Assembly: GCA_018262195.1 (NCBI GenBank)
Contig: JAGTRS010000020.1
Span: 1-64,000 of the forward strand
Length of the DNA: 64,000 nucleotides
Direction of reading: 5' to 3'
DNA from: Pseudomonadota bacterium
GTDB lineage: Bacteria > Pseudomonadota > Gammaproteobacteria > Burkholderiales > Rhodocyclaceae
A program made the position numbers and the translations under genes. Positions 30,224 to 40,981 of the stretch are shown here, piece by piece. Each line of letters opens with the position of its first letter. The first letter of the stretch is position 1. The notes beneath the pieces were generated by a model. That model did no database searches. It saw nothing but the letters and a program-made list of their open reading frames with translations, and was not told where the DNA came from.

Positions 30224-31480
30224 TTAACCGAATGCCTGATAGACAAGACGCCCGCCGACTAGTGTAGCCTTGACCTGGCCGGTCATCATGTAGCCCAACC
30301 ACGGTGAGTTCTTGCCGCGGCTCTTGAGGGCTTCCGGCGTCAGTTGCCAGGTCGCTTCCGGATCAAAAACACAGACATCGGCGCTTGCCCCGACCGCCAA
30401 ATGACCGCTGGATAACCCGAGCACTTCGGCTGGCGCCGAGGTAATCCGGGCCAGTGCGGTCGGCAAATCAATCTGCGCCGCTTCAGCCCATTTCAAGGTC
30501 AGCGGCAGAAGAACTTCAAGGCCGGTGGCCCCCGGCTTGGCCTCACCGAAGGGTAGCAACTTGTCATCGGCCCCAACCGGTGTGTGGTCGGAACAGATCG
30601 CCGCCAGACCGCTGGCAGCCGCCGATGAAAGGGCCAGACGGTCGCTCTGGGCACGCAATGGCGGGCAGAAGCGGGCATGCGGATTGAAGAAGCCGATGTC
30701 GTTCTCGGTCAGCAACAGGTGATGCACACCAACGTCGCAGGTGATCGGCAGATGATCGTGCTGGGCGCGCTGGATCAGCGCCATGCCGGCGGCCGACGAG
30801 ATGCGGGTCAGGTGTACCCTGCAGCCGGTGTCGCGCACTAACTGGATGATCGTCCCGATGGCAATCGTTTCGGCCGCCACCGGAATCCCGGCCAGGCCAA
30901 GACGACTGGCCACTTCGCCTTCATGGGCAATGCCGTTGCGCGACAGCCAGTAATCCTGCGGTTGCAGCCAGATGGCAAAACCGAAGGTTGCCGCGTATTC
31001 CATGGCGCGCAGCAGCGCTTCAGTATCGACGACCGTCTTGTTGGCCTGTGAAAAAGCCACACAGCCGGCCTTCTTGAGGCCGGCCAGCTCGGAAAGGCGC
31101 TCACCATTGAGGCCCAGCGTCAGGGCACCAAGCGGCAAGACGCGAGCTCTGCCGATTTCCGCACCACGATGCACGAGGCGATCTGCCAGCTCGGGTTCGT
31201 CCAGCGGGGGATCGGCATCCGGAGGCACGACCACCGAGGTCACGCCCCCAGCCACGGCCGCAGCCAGTTCGGCCTCAATGCTGTTCAGACGGGCACCAAG
31301 ATCGATCAGGCCAGGGCAGACAACGCAACCGGCTGCGTCGATGCTCTGCTCGGCAGCGAAGCCGGCAGGGGCCTCGCCAATACCGGCCACCCTGCCATCC
31401 GCGATATACAGCGAGGTATTGCTACGGTCGATGCCGTTTTTTGGGTCAATGACGCGGCCGTTCTTTATTTCGATGTTCAT
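30224..31480 (-). CDS. pyrC: Dihydroorotase (PyrC/PyrX-type amidohydrolase)
   Basis: MNIEIKNGRVIDPKNGIDRSNTSLYIADGRVAGIG; PGLIDLGARLN; ICSDHTPVGADDKLLPF; next to pyrB. The canonical DxHxH is replaced by DLGARLN, so it may be the non-catalytic form. Confidence 0.85.
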   Translation of the reverse strand: MNIEIKNGRVIDPKNGIDRSNTSLYIADGRVAGIGEAPAGFAAEQSIDAAGCVVCPGLIDLGARLNSIEAELAAAVAGGVTSVVVPPDADPPLDEPELADRLVHRGAEIGRARVLPLGALTLGLNGERLSELAGLKKAGCVAFSQANKTVVDTEALLRAMEYAATFGFAIWLQPQDYWLSRNGIAHEGEVASRLGLAGIPVAAETIAIGTIIQLVRDTGCRVHLTRISSAAGMALIQRAQHDHLPITCDVGVHHLLLTENDIGFFNPHARFCPPLRAQSDRLALSSAAASGLAAICSDHTPVGADDKLLPFGEAKPGATGLEVLLPLTLKWAEAAQIDLPTALARITSAPAEVLGLSSGHLAVGASADVCVFDPEATWQLTPEALKSRGKNSPWLGYMMTGQVKATLVGGRLVYQAFG

Positions 31481-31481
31481 A

Positions 31482-32441
31482 TCAGTTCCCCGCAACGATG
31501 CTCATGACGGCCATGCGCACAGCAATGCCGAAGGTGACCTGAGGCAGGATGACGGCCTGCGGTCCGTCGGCCACTGCCGAATGGATTTCGACGCCCCGGT
31601 TCATCGGCCCCGGATGCATCACGATGGCATCCGGCTTGGCCAGCGCCAACTTCTGCGGCGTCAGGCCGTAGTGGCGGAAGTATTCACCGGCCGAAGGCAG
31701 CAGCGCGCCAGTCATCCGTTCGTTCTGCAGACGCAGCATGATGACCACATCAACGTCTTTCAAACCTTCGTTCATGTCGTGGAAGACATGCACGCCGAGC
31801 TTATCGAGATGCTTGGGCAGCAAGGTTTCCGGGCCGATGGCGCGGACTTCCGGGACGCCGAGCGTGGTCAGGGCATGAATATCGGAACGGGCGACACGCG
31901 AATGCAGAATGTCACCGACAATGGCCACACGCAGTTGCGTGAAATCCTTCTTGTAGTGGCGGATCGTGTACATGTCGAGCAGGCCCTGCGTCGGGTGGGC
32001 ATGCCGCCCGTCACCGGCATTGACGACGTGGATGTCGTCGCGACCGGCTCGCTGCAAGTGCTCGGCAATGAGGTAGGGCGCACCGCTCGAAGCATGGCGC
32101 ACAACGAACAGGTTGGCGTGCATGGCACACAGGTTGTCGATGGTGTCGAGCAGGGTCTCACCCTTGCTGGCCGAGGACTTGTTGATGTCGAGATTGATGA
32201 CGTCAGCCGACAGGCGCTTGGCTGCAATCTCGAAGGTGGTGCGAGTCCGCGTCGAGTTCTCGAAAAACAAGTTAAAGACGCTCTTACCCCGCAACAGCGG
32301 CACCTTCTTGACCTCACGTGCAGAGACTTCCATGAAGGAGGCGGCGGTATCAAGAATCTGGTTCAGGATGGCCTTGGGCAGGCCTTCAACGGACAACAGA
32401 TGGCTGAGCTCGCCGTTCTTGTTCAACTGCGGGTTATGCAT
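31482..32441 (-). CDS. pyrB: Aspartate carbamoyltransferase catalytic subunit
   Basis: [54 protein letters not shown]. Confidence 0.95.
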   Translation of the reverse strand: MHNPQLNKNGELSHLLSVEGLPKAILNQILDTAASFMEVSAREVKKVPLLRGKSVFNLFFENSTRTRTTFEIAAKRLSADVINLDINKSSASKGETLLDTIDNLCAMHANLFVVRHASSGAPYLIAEHLQRAGRDDIHVVNAGDGRHAHPTQGLLDMYTIRHYKKDFTQLRVAIVGDILHSRVARSDIHALTTLGVPEVRAIGPETLLPKHLDKLGVHVFHDMNEGLKDVDVVIMLRLQNERMTGALLPSAGEYFRHYGLTPQKLALAKPDAIVMHPGPMNRGVEIHSAVADGPQAVILPQVTFGIAVRMAVMSIVAGN

Positions 32442-32943
32442 TTTCCAGCCTCCAGGCGAGTTGACCGGCATCGTTGCGGGCAAGTACCAGATTCTCCCCT
32501 TCGCTCAACGCCACACCCCAGACACAATAGGTCGCACCAATCGGCAGTTCGCGCCCGCCGCGGTCGGCGAGCAGCGCCAGTTCAACGGCTGCCGGGCGAC
32601 CGTAATCGAACAGTTCGTTGATGGCGGCGCGCGTCGTGCGACCGGTATAGAGGACGTCATCCACCAGAATGATGTGGCGACCTTCGACATCGAAGGGGAT
32701 AACTGTCGGCCGACACTGCGGATGCAGGCCTTTTTCGGCGAAGTCATCACGGTAAAAGGAGACATCAATCATCCCGATGTCTTCCGAGAGCCCGAGCAGC
32801 TCTTTGAGTCGTTCTGCGACCCAGGCGCCACCACTGAAAATACCGACCAGCGCGGGGTTCTTGTGCAAATGTGGACGAATCAGGTCAGCCAGTTGGCGAC
32901 ACTGAGTCTCGGCATCAGGCAGAGGGTTGGGCAGGGATGACAT
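32434..32943 (-). CDS. pyrR: Bifunctional pyr operon regulator/uracil phosphoribosyltransferase PyrR
   Basis: [46 protein letters not shown]; start [15 protein letters not shown]. Confidence 0.92.
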   Translation of the reverse strand: MSSLPNPLPDAETQCRQLADLIRPHLHKNPALVGIFSGGAWVAERLKELLGLSEDIGMIDVSFYRDDFAEKGLHPQCRPTVIPFDVEGRHIILVDDVLYTGRTTRAAINELFDYGRPAAVELALLADRGGRELPIGATYCVWGVALSEGENLVLARNDAGQLAWRLENA

Positions 32944-33355
32944 GGTGCGGGCTTTCGAACCAGGTTTGAAGGATAAGTTGAGCCGCCACTGCATCGAGTA
33001 GCGGCTTGGCGGTTTTGCTGTTGCGGCCGGTTTCGCGCAATCGCGCTTCGGCATCGATTGACGTCAGGCGTTCATCGGCAAAAGAAACCGGCAGATTAAA
33101 ACGTCTTGCCAGACGTTCGGCGAACTTGGTCGCCAGACGCGTCATTTCATGCGGCGTTCCATCGGCATGGGTGGGCAGCCCGACAACCAATAGCACAGGC
33201 TGCCATTCCGCCACCAGCTTGCCAATGGCGGCGAAACGGTCATCGTTGGACTCAGCGTGAATAGTGGTCAATGGATGTGCCGAACAGAGCAAGGTCTCAC
33301 CGGTAGCGACGCCGATGCGCTTTTCGCCGAAATCGAAGGCGAGAACCGTACCCAC
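32915..33355 (-). CDS. ruvX: Holliday junction resolvase YqgF/RuvX
   Basis: [76 protein letters not shown] start inferred. Confidence 0.9.
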   Translation of the reverse strand: MGTVLAFDFGEKRIGVATGETLLCSAHPLTTIHAESNDDRFAAIGKLVAEWQPVLLVVGLPTHADGTPHEMTRLATKFAERLARRFNLPVSFADERLTSIDAEARLRETGRNSKTAKPLLDAVAAQLILQTWFESPHHVIPAQPSA

Positions 33356-33356
33356 C

Positions 33357-33917
33357 TCAGGCGTGTCCAGCCACGTCGGAAAGCTGGGAAAAGCTGATCC
33401 CGAGTTTCTGCATGGCGGCGGGCAGACGCTCTTCCGGGGGCAGATCGAACAGGATGCTGGCCTTGGCCGGCACCGTGAGCCAAGAGTTCTGCGCGAGCTC
33501 CTCTTCAAGCTGTCCGGCATCCCAGCCGGCGTAGCCCAGGGTAACGAGGATTTCCGCCGGCAAACCGGCACTGCCGACTGAATTCAGCACATCGCGCGAA
33601 CTGGTCAGGCCGACATCGCTATTGACGGCCAGCGTGGACTGCCATTGGCCAATTGGGCGATGGAGCACAAAGCCACGATCCAGCTGAACAGGACCACCGA
33701 AATAAACGGGCAGGTTGGCGAGATTCGTCGCCTCGAGCTTGATATCGATTTTTTCAAGCAAACCAGCCAGATTCATGTCGATCGGACGATTGACGATAAT
33801 GCCCAGCGCACCGTTCTCATTGTGTTCGCAGATATAGACCAGCGCGTTGGAAAAGTACGGATCTTCCAGCGTTGGCATGGCAATGAGAAAGTTATCAGTC
33901 AGATTGACGTTATCCAT
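33357..33917 (-). CDS. YqgE/AlgH family protein (UPF0301)
   Basis: [66 protein letters not shown]. Confidence 0.94.
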   Translation of the reverse strand: MDNVNLTDNFLIAMPTLEDPYFSNALVYICEHNENGALGIIVNRPIDMNLAGLLEKIDIKLEATNLANLPVYFGGPVQLDRGFVLHRPIGQWQSTLAVNSDVGLTSSRDVLNSVGSAGLPAEILVTLGYAGWDAGQLEEELAQNSWLTVPAKASILFDLPPEERLPAAMQKLGISFSQLSDVAGHA

Positions 33918-33955
33918 GACTGGAATTTTAATCGCCGGGGAGGTACAAACCAACC

Positions 33956-35368
33956 ATGAGCAAAGAAAAAGCCTTGGTCTGGTTCCGTCGCGACCTGCGT
34001 GACAATGACCATGCCGCCCTTAGCGCGGCCCTTGCAGAGACGCAGCAGGTTTATTGCGCCTTTGTTTTCGATAGCGATATTCTTGATGCGCTTCCCACAC
34101 GCCACGACCGCCGGGTGCATTTCATCCGGGAATCACTGGTCGAACTGGATATGGCTTTGCGCGCAAAAGGCGGCGGGCTGATCGTTCGCCATGGCCGGGC
34201 AGTTGACGAAATATCTGCCCTCGCCAAGGAACTTGGCGTGTCTGCCGTATTCGCCAATCGAGACTACGAACCCTCAGCCAAACACCGAGATACCCAAGTT
34301 GCCGAACAACTCCAGGCTGACGGTATCGCCTTCCACAGCTTCAAGGATCAAGCCATTTTTGACGGCGATGAAGTATTGACTCTGGCAGGAAAAGCCTTTT
34401 CCGTCTTCACGCCCTACAAAAATGCCTGGCTGAAACGACTGACTGCAGTCGACTACGCTACTTGGCCTTGCAACGGACAATTTGCCGGCAAAGAATTGGC
34501 AGGCGTTCCAACGTTGGAAGAGATTGGCTTCATCTCAACTGAACTGGCCAAACTCGGCATCCAGCCGGGCATGTCCGGCGCCGAGGCGCTCTGGAATGAT
34601 TTTGCCGGCGGCCGTATCGTGCGCTATGGCAGCTTGCGCGACTTCCCTGCCGTAAAGGGCGTCTCCTACCTGTCCGTTCATCTGCGCTTCGGGACGATCT
34701 CGATTCGCCAACTGGTACACAAGGCACTGGAACCGAAAGCTGACACTTGGCTCAGCGAACTGATCTGGCGGGATTTCTACTTCATGATCCTCGACCACTT
34801 TCCCCGTGTCGTCGGCCACGCTTTCAAGCCCGAATATGATGCGATTGAGTGGGCCAATCGCCCCGAGGCATTCGCGGCTTGGTGCGAGGGGTGCACCGGT
34901 TACCCGCTGGTCGACGCCGCCATGCGCCAGCTCAATCACAGCGGCTGGATGCATAACCGCCTGCGCATGGTCGTCGCCTCCTTCCTGACCAAGGATCTCG
35001 GCCTCGACTGGCGACTCGGTGAGCGGTATTTTGCCGAGCAACTCAACGATTTCGATCTGTCGGCCAACAATGGTGGCTGGCAATGGGCCTCATCAAGCGG
35101 CTGCGATGCCCAGCCCTATTTCCGGATATTCAATCCGATCACGCAGTCTGAAAAGTTTGACGCAGAAGGCAAGTTCATCCGCCGCTACGTACCGGAGCTG
35201 GCCAAAGTGCCGGACAAGTACATCCATGCGCCATGGAGGATGGGACGCATCGAGCAGGAAGCCTTGGGGGTGGTGATCGGCCGCGACTACCCTGCACCGA
35301 TCATTGATCACGCAACGGCCAGGGATGAAACCCTGGCCCGTTACGCGGTCGTCAAAAAGCAGGCTTAG
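33956..35368 (+). CDS. phrB: Deoxyribodipyrimidine photolyase (class I)
   Basis: [98 protein letters not shown]. Confidence 0.96.
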   Translation: MSKEKALVWFRRDLRDNDHAALSAALAETQQVYCAFVFDSDILDALPTRHDRRVHFIRESLVELDMALRAKGGGLIVRHGRAVDEISALAKELGVSAVFANRDYEPSAKHRDTQVAEQLQADGIAFHSFKDQAIFDGDEVLTLAGKAFSVFTPYKNAWLKRLTAVDYATWPCNGQFAGKELAGVPTLEEIGFISTELAKLGIQPGMSGAEALWNDFAGGRIVRYGSLRDFPAVKGVSYLSVHLRFGTISIRQLVHKALEPKADTWLSELIWRDFYFMILDHFPRVVGHAFKPEYDAIEWANRPEAFAAWCEGCTGYPLVDAAMRQLNHSGWMHNRLRMVVASFLTKDLGLDWRLGERYFAEQLNDFDLSANNGGWQWASSSGCDAQPYFRIFNPITQSEKFDAEGKFIRRYVPELAKVPDKYIHAPWRMGRIEQEALGVVIGRDYPAPIIDHATARDETLARYAVVKKQA

Positions 35369-38300
35369 TGAGCCCTTCTCGCCTTGGTATAGCCTTCGAC
35401 GAGGCTGAGCAATTCAACTTCGTCGTAGGGCTTGCCCAAGTAATGGTTTGCACCGATTTCCAGAGCGTAGTTGCGATGCTTGTCGGCCGTCCGTGAGGTG
35501 ATCATGATGATCGGCACAGAACGCAGACGCTCCTCGGCGCGAATGTTACGCACCAGATCGAAGCCATCCATGCGCGGCATTTCGATGTCCGACAAGATCA
35601 CATCCGGCATCACGTCGATCAGCTGCTCCAGGGCATCGACACCATCCTTGGCCAGGATGACCTGATAGCCTTCGCGCATCAGCAGACGGCTGGTGATCTT
35701 GCGTACAGTCAATGAATCGTCGACAACCATGACCGTCGGCTGGGTTTCCATCGCCGTTGCGACCGGCTCAGGCGCTGCCGGCACGGCAGCCACTGCGGCC
35801 TGGGTACCAACCACCGGCGCACGACTGGCCAATGCCACCGGATTCAGGATCAGCACAACTCTACCGTCACCAAGCACCGTGGCGCCTGCAATGCCGACCA
35901 CCCGGGCCAGTTGCACCCCGATATTCTTGACGACAACTTCCTGGTTACCCTTGAGTTCATCGACAAGAATAGCCACCCGCTGCGAACCGGAACGCAGTAG
36001 CAGCACCCAATATTGGCGATGCAATTCCGGAACTGCCTGGGTATCACCCAGCAGATGCGGCAGGTACTGGAAGGGGTAACGATTGCCCTGCCACGTTACT
36101 TCGCCTTGTTCGCGGTAAGCAGCGAGGGCCTTCTCCTTCATTTCCATGACCTGTTCGATCATCGTTGAAGGCACCGCATACAGGTGGCTGCCGGCCCGGA
36201 TCAACAAGGTCTGCGTCACCGCCAGGGTCAGCGGCAGGTAGAGTCGGAAGGTCGTTCCCTGCCCCGCCTGCGACAGGATTTCGATACGCCCGCCCAGTTC
36301 GGCCACTTCGGTCTTCACGACGTCCATACCGACACCGCGACCGGCGAGTTGAGTCAGTTCGAGAGCGGTCGAGAAACCAGGCTGGAAGATGAAGTCATAG
36401 AGCGTTGCCTCGTCGGCTTCCTGCCCCGGCTGGAGAAGGCCCATGGCCTCGGCGCGAGCACGGATACGAGCGATATCCAGACCCTTGCCATCATCGGACA
36501 TGGAAAGAATGATTTCATTACCTTCCTGGGCGATCTTGACGACGATTTCGCCGGCTTCCTGCTTGCCAGCAGCGAGGCGGTGATCGCGATCTTCGATACC
36601 GTGCGTCACGGCATTGCGCAACATGTGCTCAATCGGCGCCAGCATCTTGTCGAGCACCGAGCGGTCGATATCAACCTGGCCGCCCACGATGTCCAGATTG
36701 GCCCGTTTCCCGGTTTCCTTGGCGGTCTGCCGCACGATACGGTAAAGACGCTCAGTCTGACTGGAGAACGGCAGCATGCGAACGCCCATGAGCTCTTGCT
36801 GCAGGCTGCGATTCAGGCGCGACTGCGCCAGAATCGCCGCATTGGCATCATCGAGATTCTTCAAGAGGTTCTGCTGAACGGTCGCCACGTCATTGACCGA
36901 TTCGGCCATGAAGCGCGTCAGTTCCTGGAAGCGTGTGAAGCGGTCGAGTTCCAGCGGATCGAAATCGGCATCACCTTCCGGGGTATGGGCAACGTGTGCC
37001 TGGATCTGGGATTCGGCCTGAATTTCAATTTCGCGTAGCTGACGGCGCAGACGAATGACGTTTTCTGTCAATTCAAGCAGCGAGCCTTTCAGGCTGCGCA
37101 TTTCACCTTCAATCCGGGTTCGGGCAATGGACAACTCGCCCGCTTCGTTAACCAGACGATCAATGAGGTCAGCACGAACACGCAACGTGGCGCGCTGGCC
37201 GCCGGCATCGGATTCCGCTTCCGCTTCGACATGAAGCGGCTGCACGACAGCAGGCGTTGCCGTTTCACCAGCAACAGCGGGAACCTCCTCAACAGCCATC
37301 TCTTGCGGTCCGGCCCGCAGGCGTTCAACCGCTTGCACCAGCGTGTCGCATCCCGCTTCAATTTCATCAATGAATGCCGGTGTCGCCTGTCCTGCACGCA
37401 TGGCCTCTTCGACCCGCGCCTCAAGCATGTGCGTTACTTCACCGAGATTCATCGCCCCCGCCATCCGAGCACTACCCTTGAAGGTATGCATCAAACGGGC
37501 AATTGCCTTGGGCGCGGCGCCAGCAGCCGGGTCTCCACGCCAGGCGCGAAGTTGCATCGTCAGGTCACGCGTCAGGTCCACCGCCTCTTCTAGGAAGATC
37601 GGCAGTAGCTGTTCGTCGAATTCGTCAGTCAGCAGCGGTAGAACGGGTGCCTGCGCCACGGCGGCGGGTTCCGGTTCCAGTTCTGCAACAGCAGTCTGCG
37701 TACCAGGCAGCTGAATAATCTCTGCGCTAGCCGGCGGCAACGACTCCTCAACGGGAGCCGGATGGTAGATATCATCCAGCGCGGAAATCAGTTGCTGCTG
37801 CTCGTCCGGCGCGCGCTGCTGCGCCAGTGCGTCAAACATTCCCTCAAGGGTAATGATGCTCTGCCGAACGGTTTCCAGCCCCTCGATACTCTCCGGATGG
37901 GCTGAACCATCCCGGCGCAACAAGGCATGCTCAAGGGCGAGAGCCAGTCGATGCAGCGGCATCAAGCCAACGGTTGCCGCAATACCACCCAAGGTATGGG
38001 CAGCGCGAGTCATTTCGAAAGTAGTGGGCCCGGACGGGTTGGCATCAAGCACCGCATAGCTGTCAACCAGCGTCTGAAGATAACCACGCGCTTCGTCACG
38101 GAAAATATCGTACAAGGTTGGCGATGCCGTCACCATTGACGGCACGCTCGACGACTCAAGTACCGGTTCTGTCACCAGCGTGGGTGACTCCTCGGGGGAC
38201 TCCTCTTCAGGAAACTCCACGAGAGCTATTGTTTCGGGCAACTCCTCGACGACAGGCAACTCGGCAGCATCGAACTGCTCCACTTCGACGAAGCCTGCCT

Positions 38301-40959
38301 CAGCTTCCGGCTCAAGTGCCTGCGGAGCCTGCTCAAATTCTGGCGCTGCCACGAACTCGACGACTTCAGGCTGCTCCTCGGCAATCGTCGGTTCGGGTGC
38401 AACAAATTGCTCGACCTCAAACGCCCCGAGTTCGAGCTCCGGTTCCGGTTCCGGTTCCGGTTCCGGTTCCGAAAATTGGATCTGTTCAGTAACTTCCGGG
38501 GCAACCTCTACCGGTGCTACGGCGACGGGCGCTGGCTCCAGGCCACGCAGTCGACCGGCCAGCGCAACGAGAGCAGATGGATCAGGCGCTACGCCTTCGC
38601 CGGACTCAAGATATCGAACCCAAGTTGAGAACAAAGCGTGCTCGCTGTTGATCATCTGCATCAGTTCGGGCGTCGCCCACTGATCCTGCCGCAACCAGAT
38701 ATTCAGGGTCTGCTCAAGCTCCCAGGCGGCTTCACCAAGGTCGTTCAATCCAACCATGCGACCGCTACCCTTGAGGGTATGCGTGGAACGACGAATCGTC
38801 GTCAGCGCTTCCGCATTGTGCGGATCAGCAACGAGCAACTCAATCTGCTCGCTCATGGTTGCCAGGACTTCGTTAGCTTCCTCAAGGAAGATCGACAACA
38901 GTTCAGCGTCGATTGCTTCATGCGTCGATTCGGCCAGCTGCAGCGTTTCGGCCGAAGGCGCTGTCACCTCAGGCTGCTGAGGCATCAGGGCGGCCAGTGC
39001 GGCATCGACATTTTCACCTGCCAGGTCGCCGGTCTTCAAAGCCTCCAGCGCTGCCTTGGCGGATTCTCCCAGCTCGTGATTGGCGACGAGATCCGCATCC
39101 TGTTTCAGGGCCTGAAGATTATGCTTGAGCTCCTGCTGCAGGCGCTCATCTGCCGGCGCCTCTTTCAGCGCCGCAACCAGCGCGTGGGTGTCGCGTGCCT
39201 GCTGAGCGAGTTCAGCTTCGACACTCGACGCCGCCTCAGTTTCAAGGAAAGTGTCCTCGGTGTCCTCATCAATCGTCTGGCCACCCTGCATCTTGCTGAC
39301 GAATGCTTCGAAGTCGGTTTCCCCACTAGGCAATGCATCAACAAAAAAGCCGAGGATGGAAAGTTGCTGAGCAATCTTTTCGAAATCTTCCGGCGAATGG
39401 GTTGAACCCGGCTCGGCAAAGCGGTGAATTTGTTCCCCGCAATCCTTGACGCTAGCCATAGCCCCCATGTGGCCGAGCATGGCCAAGGCGCCGCCAATCT
39501 GTTTCAGCGGACCATCAAGTGGCGCCAGATCGTGTTCAGCCGAGGGATCCCTGAAAAATGCATCGAGTGATTGCTCTACTTGCGCCAGATTGTTCTGGAT
39601 TTCCCGCGCAACCTGACTGATCAGCAGCTTTTCCTGAGCCCGCCGGGTCATTTCGTCGAGCAGGGGCAGCGCTTCGTCGGTCGCCGGTCGGCCAGCAATA
39701 CATGCATAAAGCCGGGCAACCATCAGGTCGACCTGCTGGGCGAAATCTGTTCCCAGGCGCTTGAAACTCTCTTGGGCATTCTGCAAAAGAAGAATCGCCG
39801 TTGCCACTTCCATCGCCACCGTATCAGAGTAACGAGCGGGATCTTCGGTCAACCAGTTGGCAATTGCCCCCAGGCCCTGGCCAAGGCGTTTCAGGTCGGT
39901 ATGTGCGATTTCTTCAGTTATTGCTGCAACGCTCCGCGCCTGTTCGCCAAAGGCGGACAGGGTCGCCGGGCTACCTGATGCGCAGACCTTGTTCCAAAGC
40001 TCTTCAGTACTGCCCAGTACCTCGCGCAGACGCCGCAACACGGCATCCTGCGGTAGCGTGGCCGTTGCTGCAGCACTAGGAAGCTGGGATGGCAAACCGA
40101 AGGTCGACTGAACCTGTGTCACCACGTTGCTCAAGCCAGCCGGCGCCTGAGCAACGTGATAGAGCGCTTCGCGCATCAGGCGCTCGGCAAGACTGTTCGA
40201 GCCTTCGAGTAAACGACGAATCTGCAGGTCGATGCGCGCACTGACCTGGCGCACCGAACCATCGGCGCTGACCGCCGGATCCTTCAAGGCCTCGATAAAA
40301 GCCTGCGCAGTCCACCAGAACGAACGGGCAGCCGGCGTTTCCTGAGTGGCCTCGATCCCCGCCAGCGCATCGAGCATCATCTGGCGACCCGACTCTGCCT
40401 CTGCCGGTTTGGTCAGCCAGCAGAGCAAACCCTTCTGGTAACGCCCTCGCTCGGCTTTCAATAGCAGGCGTAACTCTTCCTGCCCCAAGTGCTTGGTCGC
40501 ACTGATCCGCTTTGGTGGGCGCAACGACAGATCAGGGAAAAACAGATCACTGGCCCGCGCCGTTGGCAGCCCGCGAACCTTTGCCAAAGCGAGGTAGACA
40601 GGCAGGAGGCGGAGCGGCTGATTCGGTTCACCAGCCATCAGCTCATCAAGGTAGAGGCGAATGCCAGCCAATGCCTGATGCACAGCAGCCACCGCCGCAT
40701 GATCTGACACCTGCCGGCCGTCCTCCATGGCCGACAGCAGAGCCTCCAGCGATTCGGTGACTTGCGTTATTCCATCCAGACCAACAATTGCCAATGCGCC
40801 ATGCACTTGATGAACATGGGTGCGGCAAAACTTGAGCTGCGCGTCGTCAGCACCTGAGACATGGAGGCCAAAGGCCTCCTCCGCTCGCTCCAGCGCCAGA
40901 TCAATCTCGCCCTTGACCCAAGTCAGGGGGCCCAAATCAAATTCAGTTGCCGCGTTCAT
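35365..40959 (-). CDS. chpA: Hybrid chemotaxis histidine kinase, ChpA/PilL-type (multiple Hpt, CheA core, CheW, REC)
   Basis: 1864 aa; Hpt motifs STHTLKGSGRMVG, AAHTLGGIAATVG, LMHTFKGSARMAG; P1-P5 CheA core (HMLRNAVTHGIEDRDHR, GRGVGMDVVKTEV); C-terminal REC (VILSDIEMPRMDGFDLVRNIR). Confidence 0.93.
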   Translation of the reverse strand: MNAATEFDLGPLTWVKGEIDLALERAEEAFGLHVSGADDAQLKFCRTHVHQVHGALAIVGLDGITQVTESLEALLSAMEDGRQVSDHAAVAAVHQALAGIRLYLDELMAGEPNQPLRLLPVYLALAKVRGLPTARASDLFFPDLSLRPPKRISATKHLGQEELRLLLKAERGRYQKGLLCWLTKPAEAESGRQMMLDALAGIEATQETPAARSFWWTAQAFIEALKDPAVSADGSVRQVSARIDLQIRRLLEGSNSLAERLMREALYHVAQAPAGLSNVVTQVQSTFGLPSQLPSAAATATLPQDAVLRRLREVLGSTEELWNKVCASGSPATLSAFGEQARSVAAITEEIAHTDLKRLGQGLGAIANWLTEDPARYSDTVAMEVATAILLLQNAQESFKRLGTDFAQQVDLMVARLYACIAGRPATDEALPLLDEMTRRAQEKLLISQVAREIQNNLAQVEQSLDAFFRDPSAEHDLAPLDGPLKQIGGALAMLGHMGAMASVKDCGEQIHRFAEPGSTHSPEDFEKIAQQLSILGFFVDALPSGETDFEAFVSKMQGGQTIDEDTEDTFLETEAASSVEAELAQQARDTHALVAALKEAPADERLQQELKHNLQALKQDADLVANHELGESAKAALEALKTGDLAGENVDAALAALMPQQPEVTAPSAETLQLAESTHEAIDAELLSIFLEEANEVLATMSEQIELLVADPHNAEALTTIRRSTHTLKGSGRMVGLNDLGEAAWELEQTLNIWLRQDQWATPELMQMINSEHALFSTWVRYLESGEGVAPDPSALVALAGRLRGLEPAPVAVAPVEVAPEVTEQIQFSEPEPEPEPEPELELGAFEVEQFVAPEPTIAEEQPEVVEFVAAPEFEQAPQALEPEAEAGFVEVEQFDAAELPVVEELPETIALVEFPEEESPEESPTLVTEPVLESSSVPSMVTASPTLYDIFRDEARGYLQTLVDSYAVLDANPSGPTTFEMTRAAHTLGGIAATVGLMPLHRLALALEHALLRRDGSAHPESIEGLETVRQSIITLEGMFDALAQQRAPDEQQQLISALDDIYHPAPVEESLPPASAEIIQLPGTQTAVAELEPEPAAVAQAPVLPLLTDEFDEQLLPIFLEEAVDLTRDLTMQLRAWRGDPAAGAAPKAIARLMHTFKGSARMAGAMNLGEVTHMLEARVEEAMRAGQATPAFIDEIEAGCDTLVQAVERLRAGPQEMAVEEVPAVAGETATPAVVQPLHVEAEAESDAGGQRATLRVRADLIDRLVNEAGELSIARTRIEGEMRSLKGSLLELTENVIRLRRQLREIEIQAESQIQAHVAHTPEGDADFDPLELDRFTRFQELTRFMAESVNDVATVQQNLLKNLDDANAAILAQSRLNRSLQQELMGVRMLPFSSQTERLYRIVRQTAKETGKRANLDIVGGQVDIDRSVLDKMLAPIEHMLRNAVTHGIEDRDHRLAAGKQEAGEIVVKIAQEGNEIILSMSDDGKGLDIARIRARAEAMGLLQPGQEADEATLYDFIFQPGFSTALELTQLAGRGVGMDVVKTEVAELGGRIEILSQAGQGTTFRLYLPLTLAVTQTLLIRAGSHLYAVPSTMIEQVMEMKEKALAAYREQGEVTWQGNRYPFQYLPHLLGDTQAVPELHRQYWVLLLRSGSQRVAILVDELKGNQEVVVKNIGVQLARVVGIAGATVLGDGRVVLILNPVALASRAPVVGTQAAVAAVPAAPEPVATAMETQPTVMVVDDSLTVRKITSRLLMREGYQVILAKDGVDALEQLIDVMPDVILSDIEMPRMDGFDLVRNIRAEERLRSVPIIMITSRTADKHRNYALEIGANHYLGKPYDEVELLSLVEGYTKARRAH
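38441..38470. repeat. In-frame GGTTCC x5 hexanucleotide microsatellite in the chpA linker (encodes Glu-Pro repeats)
   Basis: Direct reading: ggttccggttccggttccggttccggttcc. Confidence 0.92.
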
Positions 40960-40981
40960 AGTCTCTCGCGATCGATGTCCG

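Noticed and set aside
38441-38470. GGTTCC tandem repeat considered as a CRISPR-like array
   Set aside because: Units are contiguous with no spacers and are in frame within chpA.
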